A stretch of 5,041 nt of DNA from SXPK01 sp041168165 (GTDB taxonomy: Bacteria > Planctomycetota > UBA1135 > UBA2386): contig JBEELK010000329.1 in NCBI GenBank assembly GCA_041168165.1, forward strand, positions 1 through 5,041. Reading direction: 5' to 3'. This document shows, one piece after another, positions 1-5,041 of this stretch. The position numbers and the translations under genes were made by a program. The first letter of the stretch is position 1. The number at the start of each line of letters is the position of its first letter. The notes under the pieces are model-generated. The model was not told the DNA's origin and did not search any database. It saw only the letters and a list, made by a program, of their open reading frames with translations.

Positions 1-2
1 AA

Positions 3-500
3 GAACGTCAGGCCAAGATGGACGCAAAGAAGCTCGATGCGCTGCACAAGCGCATGAAGCCGATCCACGACAAGGTCGCGCAAGGCGACAAGCTGCAGGC
101 GCAAGGCTTGGCGAAGTCGAAGAACACCAGCCAGTCCGCGCGCCTGTGCGAGCAGTCGATCGATGCCTACAAGGCTGCGGGCAAGGCGCTGCAGGAGCTC
201 GCCAAGGAGATCGCCGAGGACTCCGACCTCGCGGTCGAGGCGCGCGCGATCGGCGCGCATCTGCACGACAGCGGCATCCGGTCCGCGTTGCACGTCGCCA
301 ACATGTTGACCGTGCAGAGCGACTTCAAGAACGCGCTCGATTGGACCACGCGCATCCTCGCGTTCGATCCGAGCAACCTCGAAGCGAAGGCCATGCGCCA
401 CACGATCGAAGTGGCGCAGGCGAGCGCGAGCGAGAGCTGGCGCTGGAACTGGCACGTGGTCGGCGACACGCCGCGCCCGCGCGGCGGCAGCCGCCGCTGA
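3..500 (+). CDS. TPR-like helical protein, 3' part (probably partial)
   Basis: The reading frame is open from the first bases of the window and ends at a TGA at 498-500. The first ATG is at 18, but the five codons before it (ERQAK) continue the same charged helical pattern and only a weak AGG precedes the ATG, so I think the gene starts upstream. If the ATG were the start the product would be 160 aa. The visible protein is almost all helix: Lys/Glu/Ala/Leu-rich segments, then a stretch near residues 103-132 (counted from the ATG) that looks like a tetratricopeptide helix pair, with ALDW, ILAFDPSN and LEAKAMR. The C-terminus is a short basic, Gly/Arg-rich tail. No signal peptide or membrane segment is visible. 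TPR proteins usually act as protein-interaction scaffolds; the partner and specific role cannot be told. It converges with the oxidoreductase gene. I do not recognise the family more precisely. Confidence 0.72.
   Translation, partial: ERQAKMDAKKLDALHKRMKPIHDKVAQGDKLQAQGLAKSKNTSQSARLCEQSIDAYKAAGKALQELAKEIAEDSDLAVEARAIGAHLHDSGIRSALHVANMLTVQSDFKNALDWTTRILAFDPSNLEAKAMRHTIEVAQASASESWRWNWHVVGDTPRPRGGSRR
481..497. repeat. GC-rich palindrome at the convergent gene junction
   Basis: GCGGCGGC and GCCGCCGC are exact inverted copies separated by one A; as RNA this would fold as roughly a 6-bp stem with a 5-nt loop. It lies in the last codons of the TPR-like gene and 10 bp from the stop of the convergent oxidoreductase gene. 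No T-run follows on either strand, so it is not a canonical intrinsic terminator. It could slow polymerase arriving from either side, or it could simply reflect Gly/Ser/Arg codons in GC-rich DNA. An alternative pairing, GCGGCA (484-489) with TGCCGC (502-507), overlaps it. Confidence 0.35.
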
Positions 501-506
501 TTGCCG

Positions 507-1574
507 CTAGCCCAGCGTCGCGTAGTCGGTGTAGCCCTTGGCTCCCGGCGTATAGAACGTCTTGGGGTTTGCCTCTTGCAGCGGTGCGTGTTCGCGAATG
601 CGCCGCGGCAGGTCGGGATTGGCGAGGAACGAAGTGCCGAACGCACTCGCGTCGACCGCGCCGCTCGCCACCGCGGACGTCGCCTCATCGGGCGTGTAGC
701 CCATGTTGGCGACGAGCACTGAGCGGAAGGCCTTGCGCACCGGCGTGAGCAGGTCGCCCTTCTGCGCGCCATAGAAGTCCGCGCGCATCAGGTGCAGGTA
801 GCCAATCTGCATCGCGTCGAGCTGCTGCGCCACATAGGTCGCAACCGCGATCGGATCGCTGTCCTTCATGCTGTTGAAGGAGTTGAGCGGCGAGATGCGC
901 ACGCCCACGCGCTCTTTGCCAAACACGTCGCATGCTTGCTGTGTCACTTCGAGCAACAGGCGCGCGCGGTTCTCGATCGAGCCGCCATAGGGGCCCGTGC
1001 GCTGATTGCTGCCGTCGCGCAAGAACTGGTCGAGCAGGTAGCCGTTTGCGCCGTGCACTTCGACGCCGTCAAACTCCGCTCGCTTCGCATTCTCGAACGC
1101 TCTGCGGAAGCCCTGCACGATGCCTGGGATCTCGCTGTCGAGCAGCGCGTGCGGCACTTCGTACGGCTTCTTGCCCTTTGGCGTGTGCGTCTCGCTGTCC
1201 GTGATCGCAATCGCGCTCGGCGCCACTGGCTGCTTGTCGCCATTGAGCAGCGAATGCGTCGCGCGTCCGCCGTGCCACACTTGCAAGAAGATGCGTCCGC
1301 CGCGTGCGTGCACGGCGCGCGTCACGAGCCTCCAGCCTTCGACTTGCGCATCGTCATAGATGCCGGGCTCGCGCCAAAACGCCGAGTTGCCTGCCATCGC
1401 CATTGTCGCTTCCGCAATCAGCAATCCACCCGTCGCGCGCTGGGCGTAATACTCCGCCATCAGCTTGTTGGGCACGTGCCCTGCGTCGGCGCGGCAACGC
1501 GTGAGCGGCGCGAGGAAGATGCGGTTTGCCAGCGTGAGCTGGCCGAGTTGGAGAGGAGTGAAGAGGTCGGTCAT
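507..1574 (-). CDS. Old Yellow Enzyme family alkene reductase (NADH:flavin oxidoreductase)
   Basis: A 355-aa cytosolic FMN-dependent enzyme of the OYE/NemA/PETN-reductase family, which uses NAD(P)H to reduce activated C=C bonds or nitro-compounds. The ATG at 1574 is chosen because GGAGG lies 8 nt upstream; an in-frame start at 1592 would only add MREGSE. It is a full-length TIM barrel: NRIFLAPLTRCRA near residue 17 with the flavin-tuning Thr25; QVWHGGR at 98-104; the substrate-binding pair His174/Asn177 and proton-donor Tyr179 in HGANGYLLDQF; SNQRTGPYGGSIENR at 189-203; Arg226 in GVRISP; and the C-terminal GYTDY. The His-x-x-Asn pair is the variant typical of OPR/OYE rather than the His-x-x-His of PETN reductase. 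At 312-314 the family's usual FGR reads FGT, so the Arg that normally contacts the FMN phosphate is absent. The start lies 1 nt from the stop of the hydrolase gene, suggesting translational coupling. The natural substrate is unknown. Confidence 0.95.
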   Translation of the reverse strand: MTDLFTPLQLGQLTLANRIFLAPLTRCRADAGHVPNKLMAEYYAQRATGGLLIAEATMAMAGNSAFWREPGIYDDAQVEGWRLVTRAVHARGGRIFLQVWHGGRATHSLLNGDKQPVAPSAIAITDSETHTPKGKKPYEVPHALLDSEIPGIVQGFRRAFENAKRAEFDGVEVHGANGYLLDQFLRDGSNQRTGPYGGSIENRARLLLEVTQQACDVFGKERVGVRISPLNSFNSMKDSDPIAVATYVAQQLDAMQIGYLHLMRADFYGAQKGDLLTPVRKAFRSVLVANMGYTPDEATSAVASGAVDASAFGTSFLANPDLPRRIREHAPLQEANPKTFYTPGAKGYTDYATLG

Positions 1575-1575
1575 T

Positions 1576-3441
1576 TCACTTCCCTCCCTCAACCGCCTTC
1601 TGCAGCGCGTCCTTGCCGCCGACGATCGGCAGCTCGAGGGTCGTGCCTTCGAGGTCCACGGTCACCTTGGTGCCGGGCTCGGGCCACAGCGTGAACTCGC
1701 GGTCGGATGAGAACAGCATCAGCGCGAGCTGTTCGCCGGGTTGGATGACTTGGTCATCGGGGTTGAGCGCGAAGCTGATCTCGTACCACTCGCCGGGGAC
1801 GAGCTTCTCGCCCTTCGCGATCGACATGTGGTTCTGCGGATCGGCCCAGCCGCGCGTGACGAGGTCGTCGGTGATCTTGCGCGAGTCGGTCCAAGGCAGC
1901 GACACGAGCCATGCGCTGAAGTTGGCGGCTTCCTTGTTGCACGACAGCTTCACGCGAAGGCGCGGCGTGCCGGAGATGTGCAGCGGAGCCGTGAGCTTGG
2001 GCAACGCGAACAGCAGGCGGTTGTCCGAGGTCTCTTCCTTGGCGAGTTCGCCGCCGGTCTTGCCGACGTCGTCGATCAAGGTCTCCGCCTGTTGGCGCTT
2101 GTCGAGGTTGAGCAGCAGCGCGCCGCACGACGAGCCGGGGCCCTTCAATCGCAGAGTGACCGGCGAAGCCTCGGGGTGCGGGTAGTCGGCATACGCGGTC
2201 GGCTTGCTGGCGCGATCGCCTTCGCGAACGATCCATGCCTTGTCGCCGGTCTCGACGCCGTTCTCGACGCCAAACAAGAAGCGCGTGAACCAGCGATTGA
2301 CGAGCGCAAAGGGCGGGTCGCCACCGTGCGCGTTCTGGTGGAAGTAGGCGATGGTCGGCACGCCGCGCTTCTTGAGCGACGCGTAGACCGTGACGCTTTG
2401 CTCGGGCATCACGTTCCAGTCGTTCCAGCCGTGCGCCATCAGCACCGCGGCCTTCACGTTGTCGAGCTTCTGCGTGTAGTCGCGCGCCTTCCACCAGTCG
2501 CTGTAGTCGCCGGTGATGCGGTCTTGGTTCTTCTGCAGGTCGTTGTCGCGAACGTTCTCGATGCACCAGTCGCGGCGCTTGGGATCGCCGCTCGCGATGA
2601 AGTCGAACAGCACGTCGACGTCCTCGCCGAGATAGCCGCCGGGGTGACGGACGAGGCCGTTGCTGCGGTAGTACATGTACCACGACGTCGCGGGCGCCAC
2701 GGGGCAGATGGCGACGAGGCCATCGACGCCAGTGGTCGCGGCCGCGAGCGGCAGCGTGCCGTTGTAGGACGTGCCGATCATCGCGACCTTGCCGGTGCAC
2801 CAATCGGCCTTGACCTCGTCTTCGCCGTCGAGCGCCTTGAAGCCCTTCGCGCGGCCATTGAGCCAGTCGATGACGGCCTTCGGCGCCTGCGCCTCGTTAT
2901 CGCCGCCGATGGTGGGGCAGCCTTGGCTGAAGCCAGTGCCCGGCGAGCACGAGTGCACGACGGCAACGCCGCGCGGCAGCCAACGCGTAACGAGCGGATC
3001 GTTTTGCGCGATCATGCCGATGCGCTTGCCAAAGCCGATCGTCGCCATCTTCTGGCGCTTCGGTGGCGTTGCGCCGAGTTCGTGCTTGGCGTCCCAGTAG
3101 TAGCTGAGGTCCGACGGGCCGGTGCCCGAGAAGTAGGGGCTCGTCTCGTAGACCACGGGCACCTTGAGCGCGCCGTCCTTGGTCTGCGCGGGCCGCGTCA
3201 CGTCGACGTGCATGCGGTCCTTCTTGCCGTCGCCGTCGGTGTCGAACGGCGTCTCGACGAACAGCCATTCGCGGATCCACTCGGACTTGTCGGAGAACGC
3301 TTCGACCGCTTGCAGTTGCCCGTCTTCGATGACGTGCGTGGCTGCAGCGCTCGGGGTCTCCTTGGGCGTGTCTTGCGCGAGGACTCTTGGGGCTGCCGCG
3401 AGCGCGGCGAGCGAGAAGACGGCGAGCGTCGTTCGGAGCAT
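1576..3441 (-). CDS. Secreted CocE/NonD family serine hydrolase (peptidase S15, Xaa-Pro dipeptidyl-peptidase-like)
   Basis: A 621-aa alpha/beta hydrolase, probably exported. From the ATG at 3441 the N-terminus is a classic Sec signal peptide: MLRTT, a hydrophobic core, and likely cleavage after VLA (residue 22) before QD. A GTG at 3498 is in frame and would add 19 residues, burying the signal, so I prefer the ATG although it has no clear Shine-Dalgarno motif. Catalytic residues: nucleophile Ser225 in GTSYNG, Asp341 in HGWNDWNV, His372 in HQNAHGG; Tyr103 in TSPYF is a likely oxyanion-hole residue. DTDGDGKKD at 67-75 resembles a calcium-binding loop. Residues about 255-335 look like the helical cap, and about 400-610 like the C-terminal jelly-roll (PF08530 type). 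Family members cleave Xaa-Pro dipeptides, esters or acyl groups; the GTSYNG/ADW arrangement resembles bacterial proteins annotated Xaa-Pro dipeptidyl-peptidase, but the substrate is uncertain. It is followed after 1 nt by the OYE gene. Confidence 0.92.
   Translation of the reverse strand: MLRTTLAVFSLAALAAAPRVLAQDTPKETPSAAATHVIEDGQLQAVEAFSDKSEWIREWLFVETPFDTDGDGKKDRMHVDVTRPAQTKDGALKVPVVYETSPYFSGTGPSDLSYYWDAKHELGATPPKRQKMATIGFGKRIGMIAQNDPLVTRWLPRGVAVVHSCSPGTGFSQGCPTIGGDNEAQAPKAVIDWLNGRAKGFKALDGEDEVKADWCTGKVAMIGTSYNGTLPLAAATTGVDGLVAICPVAPATSWYMYYRSNGLVRHPGGYLGEDVDVLFDFIASGDPKRRDWCIENVRDNDLQKNQDRITGDYSDWWKARDYTQKLDNVKAAVLMAHGWNDWNVMPEQSVTVYASLKKRGVPTIAYFHQNAHGGDPPFALVNRWFTRFLFGVENGVETGDKAWIVREGDRASKPTAYADYPHPEASPVTLRLKGPGSSCGALLLNLDKRQQAETLIDDVGKTGGELAKEETSDNRLLFALPKLTAPLHISGTPRLRVKLSCNKEAANFSAWLVSLPWTDSRKITDDLVTRGWADPQNHMSIAKGEKLVPGEWYEISFALNPDDQVIQPGEQLALMLFSSDREFTLWPEPGTKVTVDLEGTTLELPIVGGKDALQKAVEGGK
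1583..1587 (-). promoter_or_regulatory. Ribosome binding site of the OYE gene
   Basis: The minus-strand sequence reads GGAGG, then 8 nt, then ATG. The motif lies inside the last codons (Glu-Gly-Gly-Lys) of the hydrolase gene, whose TGA ends 1 nt before the ATG. This decides the OYE start in favour of 1574 and fits reinitiation by ribosomes finishing the upstream gene. Confidence 0.75.
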
Positions 3442-3466
3442 GCGGTGGGCGAGGTTCAAAGGGGCG

Positions 3467-3515
3467 AGCAGGATAGGTCGCAGCCGCCCGCTGCGCACGC
3501 CCCCGCCGTCCTGCT
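3467..3515 (-). repeat. Nested inverted repeats in the leader of the S15 hydrolase gene
   Basis: Between the EEP stop and the hydrolase ATG, AGCAGGA (3467-3473) is the exact inverse of TCCTGCT (3509-3515). Inside it, CGCAGC (3479-3484) and GCTGCG (3490-3495) form a 6-bp stem with a 5-nt loop. The alternative GTG start at 3496-3498 abuts the inner stem. No U-tract follows in the minus-strand transcript, so it is not a standard terminator. Arms this short are expected by chance in a window of this size, so a functional role in initiation or mRNA processing is only a suggestion. Confidence 0.3.
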
Positions 3516-4260
3516 AGTGCGCGCCGGCGCGCACGCGAACCTTGGCGAGCAGCGCGAGGTGGTCCGACGCGGTCTTGGCCGGCGCGTTTTGCACGCGGTC
3601 AAGTTCGACGAGGTCGATGTCGCCGCGCACGTAGATGCCGTCGAGCGCACGCAGCGGCGCATAGGCAGGGAATGTGCGCAGCGGCTTGTCGGGGCCTACG
3701 AAGCCATTGGGCGCGAGCAGCTGCGGGCCGATCGTGCCGTAGACGTCGTTGAAGTCGCCGCCGACCACGACGGGTGTCGCGTGGCGCATGTGCGAGAACG
3801 GATGCGCCGCCAAGAACTGCACGAGCTGGCGACGGCGCTCGCGTTCGCCGAGGCCGAGGTGGAGGTTGAAGGCGTGCAACGTGCGCGTGTGTCCCTCGGC
3901 GACAGGCAGCTTGATCTCGGCGTGCAGCACGGAGCGCGCCTTCTTGCCTTCTTGCGTGAGGTCGATGTTGGTCGACGACGCGATCGGGTGACGGCTCAGG
4001 ATCGCATTGCCGTAGTGGCCGCGCAGCGGGCCGAAGCGCACGTTGACGAAGTAGCTGCGGTGCGGCATCCCGAGCAGGTCGCCGAGCACGTCGACTTGGC
4101 GCTCTTTGCGATACCACGCGCCGTTCTCGGCCACTTCTTGCAGCAGCACGATGTCGGGCTCGACGCTCGCGATCAGCTTTGCGGTGCGCGCGGGGTCGTA
4201 GCGGCGGTCGAGGCCGCCGGTGCACTTGTGAATGTTGTAGCTGAGGATGCGAAGGTCCAT
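3514..4260 (-). CDS. Endonuclease/exonuclease/phosphatase (EEP) family protein, YbhP-like
   Basis: A 248-aa single-domain, apparently cytosolic enzyme of the DNase I-like EEP superfamily, which cleaves phosphodiester or phosphate ester bonds using a divalent metal. The ATG at 4260 is chosen because the EEP fold begins at once (MDLRILSYNIHKC) and GGAG lies 7 nt upstream; the longer open frame before it is Arg/Cys-rich out-of-frame sequence. Motifs in order: Asn9 in SYNIHKC; metal-binding Glu42 in LLQEV; GNAILSRHP at 84-92; His134 in NLHLGLGERERRRQL; Asp169 and Asn171 in GGDFND; TFPAYAPLRALD at 196-207; Asp233-His234 in ASDHLALL. The set of metal and catalytic residues is complete. The LDRIYV motif of relatives reads LDGIYV here. 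The YNIHKC opening and overall layout resemble E. coli YbhP, whose gene adjoins a cardiolipin synthase; no such neighbour is visible here. The substrate (nucleic acid, phospholipid or other) cannot be decided. It is 4 nt downstream of the TauE-like gene. Confidence 0.9.
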   Translation of the reverse strand: MDLRILSYNIHKCTGGLDRRYDPARTAKLIASVEPDIVLLQEVAENGAWYRKERQVDVLGDLLGMPHRSYFVNVRFGPLRGHYGNAILSRHPIASSTNIDLTQEGKKARSVLHAEIKLPVAEGHTRTLHAFNLHLGLGERERRRQLVQFLAAHPFSHMRHATPVVVGGDFNDVYGTIGPQLLAPNGFVGPDKPLRTFPAYAPLRALDGIYVRGDIDLVELDRVQNAPAKTASDHLALLAKVRVRAGAH

Positions 4261-4264
4261 CGGG

Positions 4265-4906
4265 CTACTCCGCGCAGCATCCGCCGTTCGATGCCTGAAT
4301 GCCGCGCCAGACGAGCAGCGCGGCCGCTGACAACATCGCGCCGCGTTGGATCCACGCGAGCGTCGCAGGCGGCAATCGCCGCGCGAGCGATGGCGCCTTC
4401 GCGTGCGCGAGCAACAACAGCGGCACTGCGCCGAGCGCAAAGCCCGTCATGACCTCGGCGCCGGCGAGCGAAGAACCCGCGACGGCTGCCCCCGCGCACG
4501 CAGACCACAACAGTCCGCATGGCAACAGCGGCGTCGTCGCGCCGAGCAACAGCGCGCGCATCGCGGGCGACAGCGCACGACCCTTCTGCGTCACCTTGCC
4601 GAGCAAGCGCGACAACAATGGGATCTTCATCGCGCCGCGTTCGCCGACGAGCGCGAGCAAGACGAGTCCCGCAGCGAGCACGTACGCAGTGGTCGCAGAA
4701 GGCACGCCGAAGTTCGCGCTGCCAAACGCTGCGCCTGTGCCGCCGAGGATGGACCCGACGAGTGCGTAAGAGCTCGTCCGTCCAAGTTGGTATGCGGCAG
4801 CTGCGCGGCCACCGCCGCCGAAGGCAAGCGCCAGCGGGCCGCACATGCATGCGCAGTGGACCGAGTTGGCCGCTCCGAAAACGAAACTCTCGAGGATCAG
4901 GGACAT
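4265..4906 (-). CDS. TauE/SafE-like (COG2836, DsbD_2-type) membrane protein with cysteine motifs
   Basis: A 213-aa polytopic inner-membrane protein with about six hydrophobic segments, roughly residues 3-30, 42-63, 72-88, 112-145 (possibly two), 150-167 and 186-201. The ATG at 4906 is chosen because the family's first membrane segment starts directly after it (MSLILESFVFGAANSVHC); the frame continues upstream to 5017, but that part is Arg/His-rich and not family-like. Family hallmarks are HCACMCGPL at 17-25 (usually HCxGMCG) and LLPCGLLW at 127-134 with Cys130. The protein ends in GGCCAE. Cys20, where the family usually has Gly, and the terminal Cys pair add possible metal or thiol ligands. 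Relatives are often annotated sulfite exporter TauE/SafE or UreH-like, and many lie beside cbb3-oxidase maturation genes, where a role in copper or redox handling is suspected. A divergent ATPase-like start beside it fits that. Actual sulfite export is not supported here. Confidence 0.85.
   Translation of the reverse strand: MSLILESFVFGAANSVHCACMCGPLALAFGGGGRAAAAYQLGRTSSYALVGSILGGTGAAFGSANFGVPSATTAYVLAAGLVLLALVGERGAMKIPLLSRLLGKVTQKGRALSPAMRALLLGATTPLLPCGLLWSACAGAAVAGSSLAGAEVMTGFALGAVPLLLLAHAKAPSLARRLPPATLAWIQRGAMLSAAALLVWRGIQASNGGCCAE
4268..4271 (-). promoter_or_regulatory. Ribosome binding site of the EEP gene
   Basis: Minus-strand GGAG followed by 7 nt and the ATG at 4260. It overlaps the last codon and stop of the TauE-like gene (GCG GAG TAG), with 4 nt between that stop and the ATG, which supports both the chosen start and translational coupling. 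Confidence 0.6.
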
Positions 4907-4915
4907 TGCGGGGTC

Positions 4916-5041
4916 ATGCGCATTTCTGCCGCGACCGTGGTGGAACGTACAGCGCAGGGCCGGATTTCGAACGGACCTGTGCGAGTTGCAAAGAACGAAC
5001 TCGCGCGGTGTACGCACTGCGGCTTGGTCGTGCCGGACGAA
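4916..5041 (+). CDS. 5' end of a probable FixI/CcoI-like heavy-metal P-type ATPase (runs off the window)
   Basis: From the ATG at 4916 the plus strand is open for 42 codons to the last base of the window, with no stop. Residues 30-42 read ARCTHCGLVVPDE. A Cys-x-His-Cys-Gly-Leu-x-Val-Pro stretch near the N-terminus is characteristic of the metal-binding region preceding the HMA domain in copper-exporting P-type ATPases linked to cbb3 oxidase assembly (FixI/CcoI), which load copper for the oxidase from the inner membrane. The ATPase domains themselves lie outside the window, so this rests on one short motif plus context: COG2836-type membrane proteins like the adjacent one often neighbour ccoI/ccoS. 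The start is uncertain. The ATG leaves only 9 bp to the divergent gene; an in-frame GTG at 4979 would give a 21-residue visible part starting closer to the motif and leave about 72 bp for a promoter. Another zinc-ribbon protein is the main alternative. Confidence 0.55.
   Translation, partial: MRISAATVVERTAQGRISNGPVRVAKNELARCTHCGLVVPDE
4981..5004. repeat. Short dyad near the divergent gene starts
   Basis: GCGAGTT (4981-4987) and AACTCGC (4998-5004) are exact inverted copies around a 10-bp spacer, 75-98 bp upstream of the TauE-like ATG. The geometry is operator-like, and the left half begins 2 bp after the candidate GTG at 4979. It does not match an FNR/Anr box (TTGAT-N4-ATCAA). Repeats of this size are expected by chance in 5 kb, so this is only a candidate site. 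Confidence 0.2.

Noticed and set aside
146..772. Two roughly 200-codon open frames on opposite strands across the left junction
   Set aside because: Both are Arg-rich shadows spanning the end of the TPR-like gene and the end of the OYE gene, without motifs.
792..1694. A 300-codon plus-strand open frame
   Set aside because: It is antisense to the OYE gene and continues into the hydrolase gene; the composition is Arg/Ala/His-rich with no family-like features.
1754..2803. A 349-codon minus-strand open frame
   Set aside because: It lies entirely within the S15 hydrolase in another frame and is dominated by Arg, Ala and Gln; the hydrolase frame carries the catalytic Ser, Asp and His.
3442..3513. 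A possible internal promoter before the S15 hydrolase
   Set aside because: A TTGAAC lies about 14 nt before the ATG, with no -10 element at a workable distance; the stretch is otherwise GC-rich.
1741..4452. A 903-codon open frame on the plus strand
   Set aside because: It runs antisense to the S15 hydrolase and EEP genes, both of which have complete catalytic motifs. Its translation is a monotonous Arg/Val/Ala/Asp mix with no recognisable motif, as expected for the complementary frame of GC-rich genes.
4173..4850. A 225-codon minus-strand open frame overlapping the TauE-like gene
   Set aside because: It is an Arg-rich shadow frame; the overlapping TauE-like frame has the membrane segments and family motifs.
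4900..4917. A six-residue minus-strand frame (MTPQCP) overlapping the TauE-like start, as a possible leader peptide
   Set aside because: It starts 11 nt upstream and stops inside the gene, but it has no Shine-Dalgarno motif and no regulatory residue pattern; such tiny frames are common by chance.
4904..5017. N-terminal extension of the TauE-like protein to 5017
   Set aside because: The extra 37 residues are polar and Arg/His-rich, unlike the family start, and they overlap the plus-strand CTHCG frame; the ATG at 4906 directly precedes the first membrane segment.

Overview
The window is GC-rich, gene-dense bacterial DNA with no RNA gene, mobile element, CRISPR array or long gene-free stretch. 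A secreted S15-type peptidase/esterase with a Sec signal peptide, and a membrane protein beside what looks like a FixI/CcoI-type copper ATPase, suggest a Gram-negative, respiring bacterium such as Planctomycetota or Pseudomonadota. The sequence alone does not settle the phylum.

Layout from left to right. (1) 3-500 (+) is the 3' part of a helical TPR-like protein that probably begins before the window. (2) 507-1574 (-) is an Old Yellow Enzyme family flavin oxidoreductase, convergent with the first gene; the two stop codons are only 6 bp apart. (3) 1576-3441 (-) is a secreted CocE/NonD-type (peptidase S15, Xaa-Pro dipeptidyl-peptidase-like) serine hydrolase; a GTG at 3498 is an alternative start. 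(4) 3514-4260 (-) is an endonuclease/exonuclease/phosphatase (EEP) superfamily enzyme resembling YbhP. (5) 4265-4906 (-) is a TauE/SafE-like (COG2836, DsbD_2-like) cysteine-rich membrane protein. (6) 4916-5041 (+) is the divergent start of a further gene that runs off the right edge. Its CTHCG motif resembles the N-terminal metal-binding region of cbb3-oxidase-associated copper P-type ATPases.

Genes 5 to 2 lie on the minus strand in transcription order TauE-like, EEP, S15 hydrolase, OYE. Spacings are 4 nt, about 72 nt (or 15 nt from the GTG start) and 1 nt, so they probably form one operon, with Shine-Dalgarno motifs placed in the end of the preceding gene at two junctions. The products do not form an obvious single pathway: membrane metal or redox handling, phosphodiester hydrolysis, secreted peptide or ester hydrolysis, and cytosolic ene reduction. 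The clearest functional link is between the TauE-like gene and the divergent ATPase-like gene, both of which belong to families often found with cbb3 oxidase maturation.

I see no convincing undescribed system. The points most worth checking are the truncated right-edge gene, the extra cysteines of the TauE-like protein, the start and leader structure of the S15 hydrolase, and a substituted FMN-phosphate position in the OYE.
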